Source: an uncultured Bacilli bacterium (lineage in GTDB: Bacteria; Bacillota_I; Bacilli_A; RF39; UBA660). From it: a stretch of DNA of 36,385 nt. The notes below the pieces were generated by a model, which saw nothing but the letters and a program-made list of their open reading frames with translations, searched no databases and was not told the origin of the DNA. The stretch spans positions 1 through 36,385 of the forward strand of contig CANROP010000003.1 in assembly GCA_947632265.1 (NCBI GenBank), read 5' to 3'. Position numbers and translations under genes: made by a program. Numbering within the stretch: position 1 is the stretch's first letter; each line of letters starts with the position of its first letter. This document shows, in pieces, positions 8,569 through 17,250 of this stretch.

Positions 8569-8591
8569 TAAATACAAATTAGGAGGTACAC

Positions 8592-10244
8592 ATGAAAACT
8601 GATATAGAGATAAGCCAAGAATGTAGTATGTTAGATATTAATTCTGTTGCTTTAAAACTAGGTGTAGATTCAAAATATTTAGAGTGTTATGGTAATTATA
8701 AAGCAAAAATAAGTTTAGATATAAATAATACTTTAAATAAAGAAAATAGTAAATTAATACTTGTTACATCTATAAATCCTACTCCTTTTGGAGAAGGTAA
8801 GACAACTGTTAGTATTGGTATTAATGATGCATTAAATAAATTAGGTAAAAATAGTGTAGTAGTTTTAAGAGAACCATCACTAGGACCTGTATTTGGAATA
8901 AAAGGTGGAGCTACTGGTGGAGGATATTCACAAGTTGTACCTATGGAGGATATAAATCTTCATTTTACTGGAGATATACATGCGATAGAATCTGCTAACA
9001 ATTTACTTTGTGCGATTATAGATAATCATATATATCAAGGAAATAGTCTTGGTATAGAAAAAGTAGTATTTAATAGATGTGTAGATTTAAATGATAGGGC
9101 ACTTCGTAATGTTGTATTAAAATATGATAATAAAGGACTTGAAAGATTAGATCACTACAATATAACGGTTGCTAGCGAAATTATGGCAATACTTTGTTTA
9201 TCAAAAAATTTAGAAGATTTAAAATCTCGTATAGGCAACATTTTAATAGGATATGATAAAAACGATAAAATGATATTTGCTAAAGATTTAAACTGTGTAG
9301 GTGCTATTACATTACTTCTTAAAGATGCTATAAAACCTAATTTAGTTCAAACCTTAGAAAATAATCCAGCAATAATACATGGAGGACCTTTTGCTAATAT
9401 AGCTCATGGATGTAACTCTATAATTGCTACTAAGCTAGGATTAAAATTATGTGATTATGTCGTAACAGAAGCTGGATTTGGAGCTGATTTAGGTGCTGAA
9501 AAATTCTTGGATATTAAATGTAGAATAGCTAACTTAAAACCTAACTGTATAGTAATAAATACTACTGTTAGAGGATTAAAGTATAATGGGGAAGTATCTA
9601 AAGAAAATATCAATAAAGAAAATCTAGATGCTTTAGATATCGGAATTAAAAATCTAGATAGACATATAGAAAACATGTTAAAATATAGTAATAACATAGT
9701 TGTATGTATTAATAAATTTGAAACAGATACTGATAGAGAAATAGATTTAATAAAGAGTCATGTATCTAGAAATAATATACCTGTAAGTGTTATTGAATCA
9801 TATAAATTAGGTAGTAATGGTGCACTCTCTTTAGCAAGTAAAATAATAGATATTTGTAATAATGAAGTAGATTATAAGCCACTATACGATTGTAATGATT
9901 CAGTTATAAATAAAATAAATAAGATTGCAAAAGAAATATATAGAGCTAAATCTGTTATTATACCTAGTGAAGTAAAAAACAAAATAGAAATAATAGAAAA
10001 AAATAATTTAGGTAATTTACCTATATGTATAGCTAAAACTCAGTATTCATTTTCAGATGATGCTAAATTACTTGGTGCACCAACTGATTTTGATATGAAT
10101 GTAACAGATATAAAAGTTTCTAGTGGAGCAGGATTTATAGTTGTATATATGGGTAATATTATGACTATGCCAGGACTCGGTAAAAATTCTGCATATTTAA
10201 ACATGGATATAGATAAAAATGGAGTGATAAAGGGAGTATTTTAA
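8592..10244 (+). CDS. fhs: Formate--tetrahydrofolate ligase
   Basis: A 550-residue enzyme that makes 10-formyl-tetrahydrofolate from formate, ATP and THF for purine and initiator-tRNA formylation. The N-terminal DIEISQE start, P-loop-like TPFGEGKTT (about 67-75), REPSLGPVFGIKGGATGGGYSQV and DINLHFTGDIHAI blocks are diagnostic, and the C-terminal GAGFIVVYMGNIMTMPGLGK matches the family end. Length is normal. AGGAGG 5 nt upstream sets the start. It begins 23 bp after the ATPase gene and its stop abuts the next ATG. No other one-carbon genes are adjacent. Confidence 0.97.
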   Translation: MKTDIEISQECSMLDINSVALKLGVDSKYLECYGNYKAKISLDINNTLNKENSKLILVTSINPTPFGEGKTTVSIGINDALNKLGKNSVVVLREPSLGPVFGIKGGATGGGYSQVVPMEDINLHFTGDIHAIESANNLLCAIIDNHIYQGNSLGIEKVVFNRCVDLNDRALRNVVLKYDNKGLERLDHYNITVASEIMAILCLSKNLEDLKSRIGNILIGYDKNDKMIFAKDLNCVGAITLLLKDAIKPNLVQTLENNPAIIHGGPFANIAHGCNSIIATKLGLKLCDYVVTEAGFGADLGAEKFLDIKCRIANLKPNCIVINTTVRGLKYNGEVSKENINKENLDALDIGIKNLDRHIENMLKYSNNIVVCINKFETDTDREIDLIKSHVSRNNIPVSVIESYKLGSNGALSLASKIIDICNNEVDYKPLYDCNDSVINKINKIAKEIYRAKSVIIPSEVKNKIEIIEKNNLGNLPICIAKTQYSFSDDAKLLGAPTDFDMNVTDIKVSSGAGFIVVYMGNIMTMPGLGKNSAYLNMDIDKNGVIKGVF

Positions 10245-10895
10245 ATGAAGTTAAAACATGTATTAATAATAAGTTTAATATTAATAGTTTTATTAATTAT
10301 AACTACAATTATATTATATAAATTAAATATAATTGAACATAAAAAATACAGTAATAATGATTTTAATATAGATACGTATATAAGCAGTATTGATAAAGAT
10401 AATGATGGAATAGATGATCAAACTGATATACTAAATGAAGCAAAAAAGTATGTAAAAACAAAACCAAAATACAAAAGTAAATATTATAGTACTGGATATT
10501 CAAATGATGAATATGGAGTATGTACTGATGTAGTTGCTATCGCATTAAAAAATTCTGGATATGATCTTATGGAACTTGTAAACTCGGATATAATTAATAA
10601 TAAAGAGGATTATGATATTGATGTTATAGATAAAAATATAGATTTTAGAAGAGTAAAAAATTTAAAAGTATATTTCAAAAATACTGCTATAGAACTTACA
10701 ACTGATATAAATGAGTTGGATGAATGGCAGGGTGGAGATATAGTTATATTTGATAAGCATATTGCTATTGTATCTGATAATAGAAATAAAAATGGAATAC
10801 CTTTTATAATACATCATTCAAATCCATATCAAATAAGATATGAAGAAGATGTACTTGAAAATTATAATGTAGTAGGACATTATAGAATTAGTTAA
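10245..10895 (+). CDS. DUF1287 protein, membrane-anchored
   Basis: A 216-residue protein starting immediately after the fhs stop. One hydrophobic segment (about residues 5-25) is a signal anchor. DKDNDGIDDQTDI resembles a calcium-binding loop and is common at this place in DUF1287. The core has GVCTDVVAIAL (Cys near 93), FRRVKNLKVYF, WQGGDIVIF (about 161-169), HIAIVSD, FIIHHSN and a final VVGHYRI. These blocks match the DUF1287 family, thought to share an NlpC/P60-like Cys-His fold, so an exported amidase or peptidase is plausible but unproven. No strong ribosome binding site is separate from fhs; translation may be coupled. Confidence 0.8.
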   Translation: MKLKHVLIISLILIVLLIITTIILYKLNIIEHKKYSNNDFNIDTYISSIDKDNDGIDDQTDILNEAKKYVKTKPKYKSKYYSTGYSNDEYGVCTDVVAIALKNSGYDLMELVNSDIINNKEDYDIDVIDKNIDFRRVKNLKVYFKNTAIELTTDINELDEWQGGDIVIFDKHIAIVSDNRNKNGIPFIIHHSNPYQIRYEEDVLENYNVVGHYRIS

Positions 10896-10956
10896 AATAT
10901 TATAGAAAAATATAAGATATCATGTTATAATTAATAATAGATGTAGGATGTGAGTT

Positions 10957-12069
10957 ATGAAAAAAAGTATTATTTGCACTTTAATTTTTATATTTCTTTT
11001 AATACCAAGTAAAATTAAAGCTATATCAATTAAAGATACCAATATAAGTGGACCAGATATGTCTGCTACAGGAAAGTATTTTTCTTTAACGTTTGATATT
11101 GATTTTTCTGATATTGATAAAGAAAAAATGGATTCATTAGGTATCTTCGCACTCGATTATCAAATTGATTTTGATGATAGTATTTTAGTTCTTAATAATA
11201 TAACATCTAAAGGATTTGATTCAGATTTATATACATATGATGGTAAATATTATGTATTAAGTACAATAAATATGGATGATCCATATAATAATAAATGTGC
11301 AGATGGATTTTTATTCTGTTATAATTATACTGCAACTTTAAACTTTTATTTAGTAGATACCGATAAAAAGGATACAACTATTAAAGTTAATGATATAGAG
11401 GTTGCTTTATATAATGTTAGTGATGAAGAAATAAATATTGATAATGTATCTTTAATAGAAGGCATATCAAATAAAAGTAAAACTTTATCTTTATATAAAT
11501 CTAGTAAAATTACTGAGAAAAAACCTGATGATATAGTTATTAAATCTGAACCTAAAATAGATTATGAAAAAATTCTTACACAAGATAGAACTGTAAGTAC
11601 TAGAAAATCTAATATTAATTATTTAGATTCACTTACTATAGAAAATTATCCAATTGAATTTTTAAAGAGTAAAAATGATTATGATATAATAGTAGATGAT
11701 AGTGTAAATGAACTTAAGATAGACATTAAATTATCAGATTCTAAAGCTACCTATAAAATTATAGGTGCAGATGATTTAAAAAGTAATAATTATAAAGTTA
11801 CTATAGAAGTAACAGCAGAAAATGGAGATAAAAATGTATATACTATAAATGCTAAAAAAGAAAAAGAAGAAGAAACTATAGAAATAGATAAACCTAAAAT
11901 AGATAATACAGAAGTAAAAAATGAAGAAAATCATTTAGTTAAAATAGATAAAAAATATATAAAAATAGGTATAATTATAATTTCTTTAATAATTTTTATT
12001 TCAATTATAGTAGGTATAATATCATTTATAAATGGTAAAAAAATAGATAAAGAATTAGATAAATTTTAA
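10957..12069 (+). CDS. Surface-anchored protein with cohesin-like and cadherin-like beta-sandwich domains
   Basis: A 370-residue protein with a signal peptide (about 1-22, ending KIKA), an extracellular region and one C-terminal transmembrane helix (about 333-356) followed by a short charged tail. The segment 25-175 has the look of a cohesin-like beta-sandwich (LDYQIDFDDSILVLNNI). Residues about 220-300 match the cadherin-like beta-sandwich family, with SLTIENYPIEF at the start and KVTIEVTAENGDKNVYTINA at the end. A Lys/Glu-rich linker joins it to the membrane helix. It would be displayed on the outer face of the membrane; binding partner unknown. GTGAG lies 5 nt before the ATG. It follows the DUF1287 gene by 61 bp, which suggests an envelope-related pair. 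Confidence 0.7.
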   Translation: MKKSIICTLIFIFLLIPSKIKAISIKDTNISGPDMSATGKYFSLTFDIDFSDIDKEKMDSLGIFALDYQIDFDDSILVLNNITSKGFDSDLYTYDGKYYVLSTINMDDPYNNKCADGFLFCYNYTATLNFYLVDTDKKDTTIKVNDIEVALYNVSDEEINIDNVSLIEGISNKSKTLSLYKSSKITEKKPDDIVIKSEPKIDYEKILTQDRTVSTRKSNINYLDSLTIENYPIEFLKSKNDYDIIVDDSVNELKIDIKLSDSKATYKIIGADDLKSNNYKVTIEVTAENGDKNVYTINAKKEKEEETIEIDKPKIDNTEVKNEENHLVKIDKKYIKIGIIIISLIIFISIIVGIISFINGKKIDKELDKF

Positions 12070-12095
12070 ATATATTAAATTAATTGTATAATATT

Positions 12096-12132
12096 AAATC
12101 TCTTTTTACATCATAGATGTGAAAGGAGATTT
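12096..12132 (+). promoter_or_regulatory. Long hairpin covering the sigG ribosome binding site
   Basis: AAATCTCTTTTTACATC (12096-12112), loop ATA, and GATGTGAAAGGAGATTT (12116-12132) form a 17-bp stem with two G-U pairs. The right arm contains the AAAGGAG Shine-Dalgarno, and the sigG ATG is at 12137. The structure would occlude ribosome binding. A TATAAT at 12087-12092 could start transcription inside or just before the left arm. Four T follow the right arm, so a weak terminator/attenuator reading is also possible. Confidence 0.75.
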
Positions 12133-12136
12133 TTAT

Positions 12137-12913
12137 ATGGCACGTCATAAGGTCGAAATTTGTGGCGTGAATACTGCGGATTTAAAAGCACTCACTAATG
12201 AAGAGATGATAGAATTATTTAAAAAGTATAATAATGGGGATTTACTTGCCAAAGAAAAACTTGTAAATGGGAATCTCAAATTAGTATTAAGTATTCTTAA
12301 AAAATATAATAATAGATGTGATAATATGGATGATTTATTTCAAGTTGGGTGCATAGGATTAATAAAAGCAATAGATAACTTTGATATTAATTTTGATGTT
12401 AAATTTTCAACATATGCAGTACCTATGATATTAGGGGAGGTTAAAAGATACTTACGTGATAATAATAGTATTAGAGTTGCACGTAGTATAAAAGACATCG
12501 CATACCATGCTATGCTCATTAAGGAAGAATTAATAAATAAATTAAATAGAGAGCCTACAATAAAAGAAATAGCTGAAAAATTAAATTTGCCTGAATTTGA
12601 GGTGGGTAGTGCAATAGACAGTATGAAAGATACTATAAGTATTTTTGAACCAATATATAATGATGGTGGAGATACAATATATCTTGAAGATCAAATAGAA
12701 GATAAAAATAATAAAATGAAATCTATTGATGATAGAGTAGCTCTAAAAGAAGCAATAGAGAAACTTAAAGATAAAGAAAAATATATAATAATAGAAAAAT
12801 ATATAACGGGTAAAACACAAATGGAACTAGCAAGCGAAATAGGTATATCTCAAGCACAGATCTCAAGACTTGAAAAAACTGCACTTAATAATATAAAAAA
12901 CAATATCAAATAA
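12137..12913 (+). CDS. sigG: RNA polymerase sporulation sigma factor SigG
   Basis: A 258-residue sigma-70-family protein. The N-terminus MARHKVEICGVNT is the SigG signature, followed by region 2 (DDLFQVGCIGLIKAIDNFD, KFSTYAVPMILGE), region 3 (RSIKDIAYHAMLIKEEL) and region 4 with the helix-turn-helix TQMELASEIGISQAQISRLE near the C-terminus. SigG directs late forespore transcription. The ATG at 12137 is chosen because it gives this N-terminus and sits 7 nt after AAAGGAG; the in-frame GTG at 12119 would start before the ribosome binding site. The YlmC/YmxH gene behind it is a known neighbour of sigG in Firmicutes. Presence of this gene implies a spore-forming ancestry, possibly active sporulation. 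Confidence 0.95.
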   Translation: MARHKVEICGVNTADLKALTNEEMIELFKKYNNGDLLAKEKLVNGNLKLVLSILKKYNNRCDNMDDLFQVGCIGLIKAIDNFDINFDVKFSTYAVPMILGEVKRYLRDNNSIRVARSIKDIAYHAMLIKEELINKLNREPTIKEIAEKLNLPEFEVGSAIDSMKDTISIFEPIYNDGGDTIYLEDQIEDKNNKMKSIDDRVALKEAIEKLKDKEKYIIIEKYITGKTQMELASEIGISQAQISRLEKTALNNIKNNIK

Positions 12914-12956
12914 TAGGCAAAAATACAATTTTCTCATATAATATAATGGTGATAGT

Positions 12957-13187
12957 ATGAGACTTTCTGATTTACAAGATAAAACAGTTATAAATTTAAT
13001 AGATGGAAAAGATATAGGAAATATAATCGATATAAGTTTAGATGAAAATGGTAAAACAGATGGGTTAATTGTAGAAAAACATAGATTTATAATATCTTAT
13101 TTTACAAGTAAAAAAGAATTTGTCGTAAAATGGGAGCAAATAGAGAAAATAGGCGAAGATGTTATACTAGTTAAAGTTGTTTATTAA
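12957..13187 (+). CDS. YlmC/YmxH-family sporulation-associated PRC-barrel protein
   Basis: A 76-residue protein with the PRC-barrel pattern: MRLSDLQDKTVINLIDGKDIG, then NIIDISLDENGKTDGLIVE, and the terminal WEQIEKIGEDVILVK. The YlmC/YmxH family is typically encoded beside sigG or in division/sporulation clusters; exact role is not known. GGTGAT lies 3 nt before the ATG. It is 43 bp after sigG and probably co-transcribed. Confidence 0.85.
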   Translation: MRLSDLQDKTVINLIDGKDIGNIIDISLDENGKTDGLIVEKHRFIISYFTSKKEFVVKWEQIEKIGEDVILVKVVY

Positions 13188-13221
13188 GATTTTTTGTGAT
13201 ATACTTATTATCGGTGATAAA

Positions 13222-14226
13222 GTGAAAGTTTTATTATATACAGAAAATGAAAAGATGTTGAGTAAATCTGGACTTGGAAAAGCAATAACACATCAAATGC
13301 GTGCACTTGAAGAAAATGGAATTGAATATACTGAAAATCCTGATGATGATTATGATATTGTGCATATTAACTATTATGGACCTAAATCTTTTAATCTAGC
13401 TAAGAAAGCAAAAAAAGAAGGTAAAAAAGTTGTATATCATGCTCATTCAACAGAAGAGGATTTTAGAAATTCATTCATACTTTCTAATCAAATCGCACCT
13501 ATTTTTAAAGACTGGATTATAAAGTGTTATAGTTTAGGTGATCATATCCTAACTCCAACTCCATATTCTAAACATTTACTAGAAAGTTATGGTATAGATG
13601 TTCCAATAACCGATATAAGCAATGGTATAGATGTTAAATTCTTTGAAAAAAATATTGAACTAGGTAAAAAGTTTAGAAAAGATTTTGGTTATAGTGATAG
13701 CGATAAAATTATTATGGGGGTAGGTTTATATATAGAAAGAAAAGGAATACTAGATTTTGTTGAACTAGCACGCAGGCTTCCACAATATAAATTTATTTGG
13801 TTTGGATATTCTCCACTAGCTGCAAGCCCTATTAAAATAAGAAAAGCCGTAAATACAAAACTAGATAACTTATTTTTTGCAGGTTATGTAGAACCAGAAG
13901 TATTAAGAGGAGCCTATAGTGGATGTAATCTTTATTTATTCCCAACACTAGAAGAGACAGAAGGTATTCCAATAATGGAAGCGTGTGCTGCTAAAATTCC
14001 AGCCTTAATACGCGATATACCAGTATTTTCTGGATGGTTAGAAGATGGAGTAAATGTATATAAGGCTAAAGATATAGATGAATTTGAAACAAAGATAAAA
14101 GGTATCTTAGAAAGAAAACTAAAAGATTTAACTGAAGAGGGATATAAAGTAGCTCTTTCAAGAGATGTAAAATTAGTTGGTAAAAAACTAATAGATGTAT
14201 ATAAATCAGTATTAGATGAAGAATAA
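13222..14226 (+). CDS. GT4 glycosyltransferase, probably glycolipid synthesis (CpoA-like)
   Basis: A 334-residue GT-B glycosyltransferase. The N-terminal KVLLYTENEKMLSKSGLGKA and the HAHSTEEDFRNSF motif (about 73-85) are characteristic of the CpoA-type diglycosyl-diacylglycerol synthases of streptococci and relatives. The GT4 E-x7-E motif is in LEETEGIPIMEACAAK (about 243-258). The start is put at GTG 13222, 3 nt after GGTGAT; the longer frame from 13177 has an implausible N-terminus and no ribosome binding site. By family it would use a nucleotide sugar at the inner membrane face to extend a glycolipid anchor. Donor sugar and linkage cannot be read from the sequence. It follows ylmC/ymxH by 34 bp. 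Confidence 0.8.
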   Translation: MKVLLYTENEKMLSKSGLGKAITHQMRALEENGIEYTENPDDDYDIVHINYYGPKSFNLAKKAKKEGKKVVYHAHSTEEDFRNSFILSNQIAPIFKDWIIKCYSLGDHILTPTPYSKHLLESYGIDVPITDISNGIDVKFFEKNIELGKKFRKDFGYSDSDKIIMGVGLYIERKGILDFVELARRLPQYKFIWFGYSPLAASPIKIRKAVNTKLDNLFFAGYVEPEVLRGAYSGCNLYLFPTLEETEGIPIMEACAAKIPALIRDIPVFSGWLEDGVNVYKAKDIDEFETKIKGILERKLKDLTEEGYKVALSRDVKLVGKKLIDVYKSVLDEE

Positions 14227-14242
14227 TAACTATTCTTTTTTC

Positions 14243-14271
14243 TTGTCTTTTAAGACATTTTCTTGTATAAT
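14243..14271 (+). promoter_or_regulatory. Probable promoter of smc
   Basis: TTGTCT (14243-14248), 17-bp spacer and TATAAT (14266-14271), 19 nt before the smc start at 14291. Confidence 0.6.
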
Positions 14272-14290
14272 ATTTTAATAGGTGATAGTG

Positions 14291-17233
14291 ATGTATTTAA
14301 AAAAGATAATCGCACAAGGATTTAAATCTTTTGCAGACAATATAGTAATAGATTTAGATAATAATATATCAGGAATAGTTGGACCTAATGGATCTGGTAA
14401 AAGTAACGTCGTAGATGCGATAAGATGGGTACTTGGAGAACAGTCAGTAAAATCTCTTAGAGGAGAAGACAACATGACTGATATAATATTTGCTGGAAGT
14501 AAAAGTAGAAAACCTATGAATAGTGCATCCGTCACTTTAGTATTCAATAATTCAGATAATTATTTAAATATTTCTTTTGATGAAGTATCTATAAAAAGAA
14601 GACTATATAAAGATGGAACAAACGAGTTTTATTTAAATGGCGAAAAATGTAGATTAAAAGATATAAACGATTTACTTATGGATAGTGGAATCGCAAAAGA
14701 ATCATTCAATATAATATCTCAGGGAAAAATAGATGATATATTATCAAGTAAACCAGAAAATAGAAGAATTGTATTTGAAGAGGCTGCAGGTGTTTTAAAA
14801 TATAAAAAAAGAAAAGAAGAAGCATTAAGAAAGCTAGATAAGACACATGATAACATGAGTCGTGTTTTAGATATTATAAAAGAACTTGAAGTACAAATAG
14901 AGCCATTAAGAGAGCAAAAGATTAAAGCGGGTGAATATTTAAGTTTAAACGATGAATTAAAGGAATTAGAAATCTCTCTACTTGCAAGCGATATAACAAA
15001 TATAAATTATAAATATCAAGAAAACAAAGAAAAGATAGATGAATTAAAAGAAGAGATATTAAGTTTAAATACTAATACATCTTCTAATGAAGCAAAAAGT
15101 TCTTCATATAAATTAAAAATTAGTGAAATAGATGAAGAAATAAAAAAAGTACAAAAAGAATTATTAGATATGACTTCTACAGTAGAGAAAATAAATTCAA
15201 AAAAACAAATAATACTTGAAAGAAAAAAATATGAAGTAGAAGATACTAAATTACATGATTCTCTAATTAAACTAAAAGAGGATGAACTTAATCTAAAAAA
15301 CGATATTAATTCGTATAATAATGAGATTAAATTAAAAAATGATGAAATAAAAAATATAGATATATCTATAAGTGACATTACAAAAAAATTAAGTGATATT
15401 AAAAATAACAAAAATGATTTATTATATAAACTTAATAATACTTTAAAAAATTTAGAAATACTTAAAGTTAAGATAGATAACTTAAAAAATAACATAGAAA
15501 ACGATTCAACATTACCTACATCAGTTAAAAACGTTTTAAATAATCCTAAATTACGTGGAATACATAGGACGATAGGTTCATTAATCGAAGTAGATGAAAA
15601 ATATTCTAAAGCAATATCAATTAGTTTAGGAGCTAATGCATCTAATGTAGTTGTTGATAATGAAGTTGTAGCTAAAGAAGCAATAAATTATTTAAAAAAT
15701 AATAATTTAGGTAGAGTTACTTTTTTCCCACTTAATATAATAAAAGCAAAAAATATTGATGAGTATACTTTTAATATAATAAAAAAAGAAGAAGGATTTA
15801 CATCTATTGCAAGTAATATAGTAAAATATGATAAAACGTATAAAAATATAATAGATAATCAACTCGGTAATGTAATTGTTGTAGATAATATTGATAATGC
15901 TAATAGAATAAGTAAAAATATATCTTATAAGTATAGAGTTGTAACTCTTGATGGAGAAATTTTACATGTTGGTGGTTCACTTACAGGTGGAAGTATAAAA
16001 GTTAGAAATATAATAACAGATAAATATGAACTTGAAAGCAATATAAAATCATATGAAAAATTAGAAAATGAACAAAAGAATATTGAAAATAATATAAATC
16101 AAGTTGATTATGACTTAAAAGCATTAGAAGATAAATTATATGTACTTAATAAAGATAAAATAGGTAAAGAAGATTACATAAGTTTTAAAGAAAGATCTAT
16201 AAACGATTGTAATAAAAAGTTAGAAGAGGTAAATCTAGAAATATTAAGCATTAATAATTCTTTAAATAATACTATAGATAAAGAAGAAGAATCTATATTA
16301 AAAGAGTATTACGATGCAACTTTAAAAAAGAATGAAGTAGAATCTAATTTAAGAGAGTTAGAATATAAAAGAAATAGTTTATCTAGTGAACTAGAAGAGT
16401 TTGAATATACTATAAAAAAAGAAAACTCATTATATAATGAGAAAAATAATTTATTAAAAGAACTTGAAATAGATGTAAATAGAGCTGATGTTAAACTAGA
16501 TAATTTACTTAATACATTAAATGAAACATATTCTATGACTTATGAAAAAGCGATAAGTATGTATAAACTTGATATAGATGATAATATTGCTAGAAATAAA
16601 GTAAGTACATTAAAAAGAAAAATAAGAGATTTAGGACCTGTTAATTTAATGGCTAAAGAAGAATATGATAGAGTAAGTACTAGATATGAATTCTTAATAA
16701 AGCAACAAGAAGATTTAAAAAATGCAGAAAATACTTTACTAGAGATAATAGAAGAAATGGATTCTGTAATGAAACAAGATTTTTTAAGTACATTTAAACT
16801 TATACAAGAAAATTTTTCTTCTACTTTTAAAGAATTATTTAATGGTGGACATGCAGAATTATCATTAACTGACTCTAATAATTTACTTGAAACAGGTATA
16901 GAAATAATGGCATCTCCACCAGGAAAAACATTAAAAAGTATAAGTTTACTTTCAGGTGGAGAAAGAACTTTTACAGCAATCAGTTTACTTTTTGCAATCC
17001 TAAAATCTAGACCAGTTCCATTTTGTGTGTTAGATGAAGTTGAAGCGGCCCTAGATGAGGTAAACGTAGAAGCATTTGGTAAATATATAAACAAATTAAA
17101 AGATAAAACACAATTCATAATAATTACACATAAGAAAAAAACTATGGAATTTGCAGATGTATTATATGGAATTACTATGCAAGAATCTGGAGTAAGTAAA
17201 TTAGTTTCAGTAAAACTTGAAGATTTAAAATAA
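14291..17233 (+). CDS. smc: Chromosome segregation ATPase SMC (short form)
   Basis: A 980-residue SMC ATPase that compacts and segregates the chromosome with ScpA/ScpB. N-terminal ATPase half: FKSFADNIVIDL and Walker A GPNGSGKS (about 31-38). Coiled coil runs from about 170 to 405, hinge about 407-560 (LRGIHRTIGSLIEV, GGSLTGG), then a second coiled coil to about 770. The C-terminal half has the signature LSGGERTFTAIS (about 886) and Walker B FCVLDEVEAALDE (about 911-923). Typical Bacillus SMC is near 1,190 residues, so both arms are shorter; mycoplasma SMCs have about this length. Start ATG 14291 follows GGTGAT by 4 nt; the preceding in-frame GTG codons are less likely. The gene opens an operon with holA. 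Confidence 0.95.
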   Translation: MYLKKIIAQGFKSFADNIVIDLDNNISGIVGPNGSGKSNVVDAIRWVLGEQSVKSLRGEDNMTDIIFAGSKSRKPMNSASVTLVFNNSDNYLNISFDEVSIKRRLYKDGTNEFYLNGEKCRLKDINDLLMDSGIAKESFNIISQGKIDDILSSKPENRRIVFEEAAGVLKYKKRKEEALRKLDKTHDNMSRVLDIIKELEVQIEPLREQKIKAGEYLSLNDELKELEISLLASDITNINYKYQENKEKIDELKEEILSLNTNTSSNEAKSSSYKLKISEIDEEIKKVQKELLDMTSTVEKINSKKQIILERKKYEVEDTKLHDSLIKLKEDELNLKNDINSYNNEIKLKNDEIKNIDISISDITKKLSDIKNNKNDLLYKLNNTLKNLEILKVKIDNLKNNIENDSTLPTSVKNVLNNPKLRGIHRTIGSLIEVDEKYSKAISISLGANASNVVVDNEVVAKEAINYLKNNNLGRVTFFPLNIIKAKNIDEYTFNIIKKEEGFTSIASNIVKYDKTYKNIIDNQLGNVIVVDNIDNANRISKNISYKYRVVTLDGEILHVGGSLTGGSIKVRNIITDKYELESNIKSYEKLENEQKNIENNINQVDYDLKALEDKLYVLNKDKIGKEDYISFKERSINDCNKKLEEVNLEILSINNSLNNTIDKEEESILKEYYDATLKKNEVESNLRELEYKRNSLSSELEEFEYTIKKENSLYNEKNNLLKELEIDVNRADVKLDNLLNTLNETYSMTYEKAISMYKLDIDDNIARNKVSTLKRKIRDLGPVNLMAKEEYDRVSTRYEFLIKQQEDLKNAENTLLEIIEEMDSVMKQDFLSTFKLIQENFSSTFKELFNGGHAELSLTDSNNLLETGIEIMASPPGKTLKSISLLSGGERTFTAISLLFAILKSRPVPFCVLDEVEAALDEVNVEAFGKYINKLKDKTQFIIITHKKKTMEFADVLYGITMQESGVSKLVSVKLEDLK

Positions 17234-17250
17234 TATAGGGAAGGGATATC

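Noticed and set aside
16540-17118. Long minus-strand open frame (192 codons) inside smc
   Set aside because: It lies wholly within the conserved ATPase C-terminal half of smc, has no ribosome binding site and a low-complexity Ser/Leu/Phe composition: a shadow of the real gene. The same holds for the minus-strand frames inside ftsA (4952-5464), ftsZ (6310-6756) and hisS (33975-34175).
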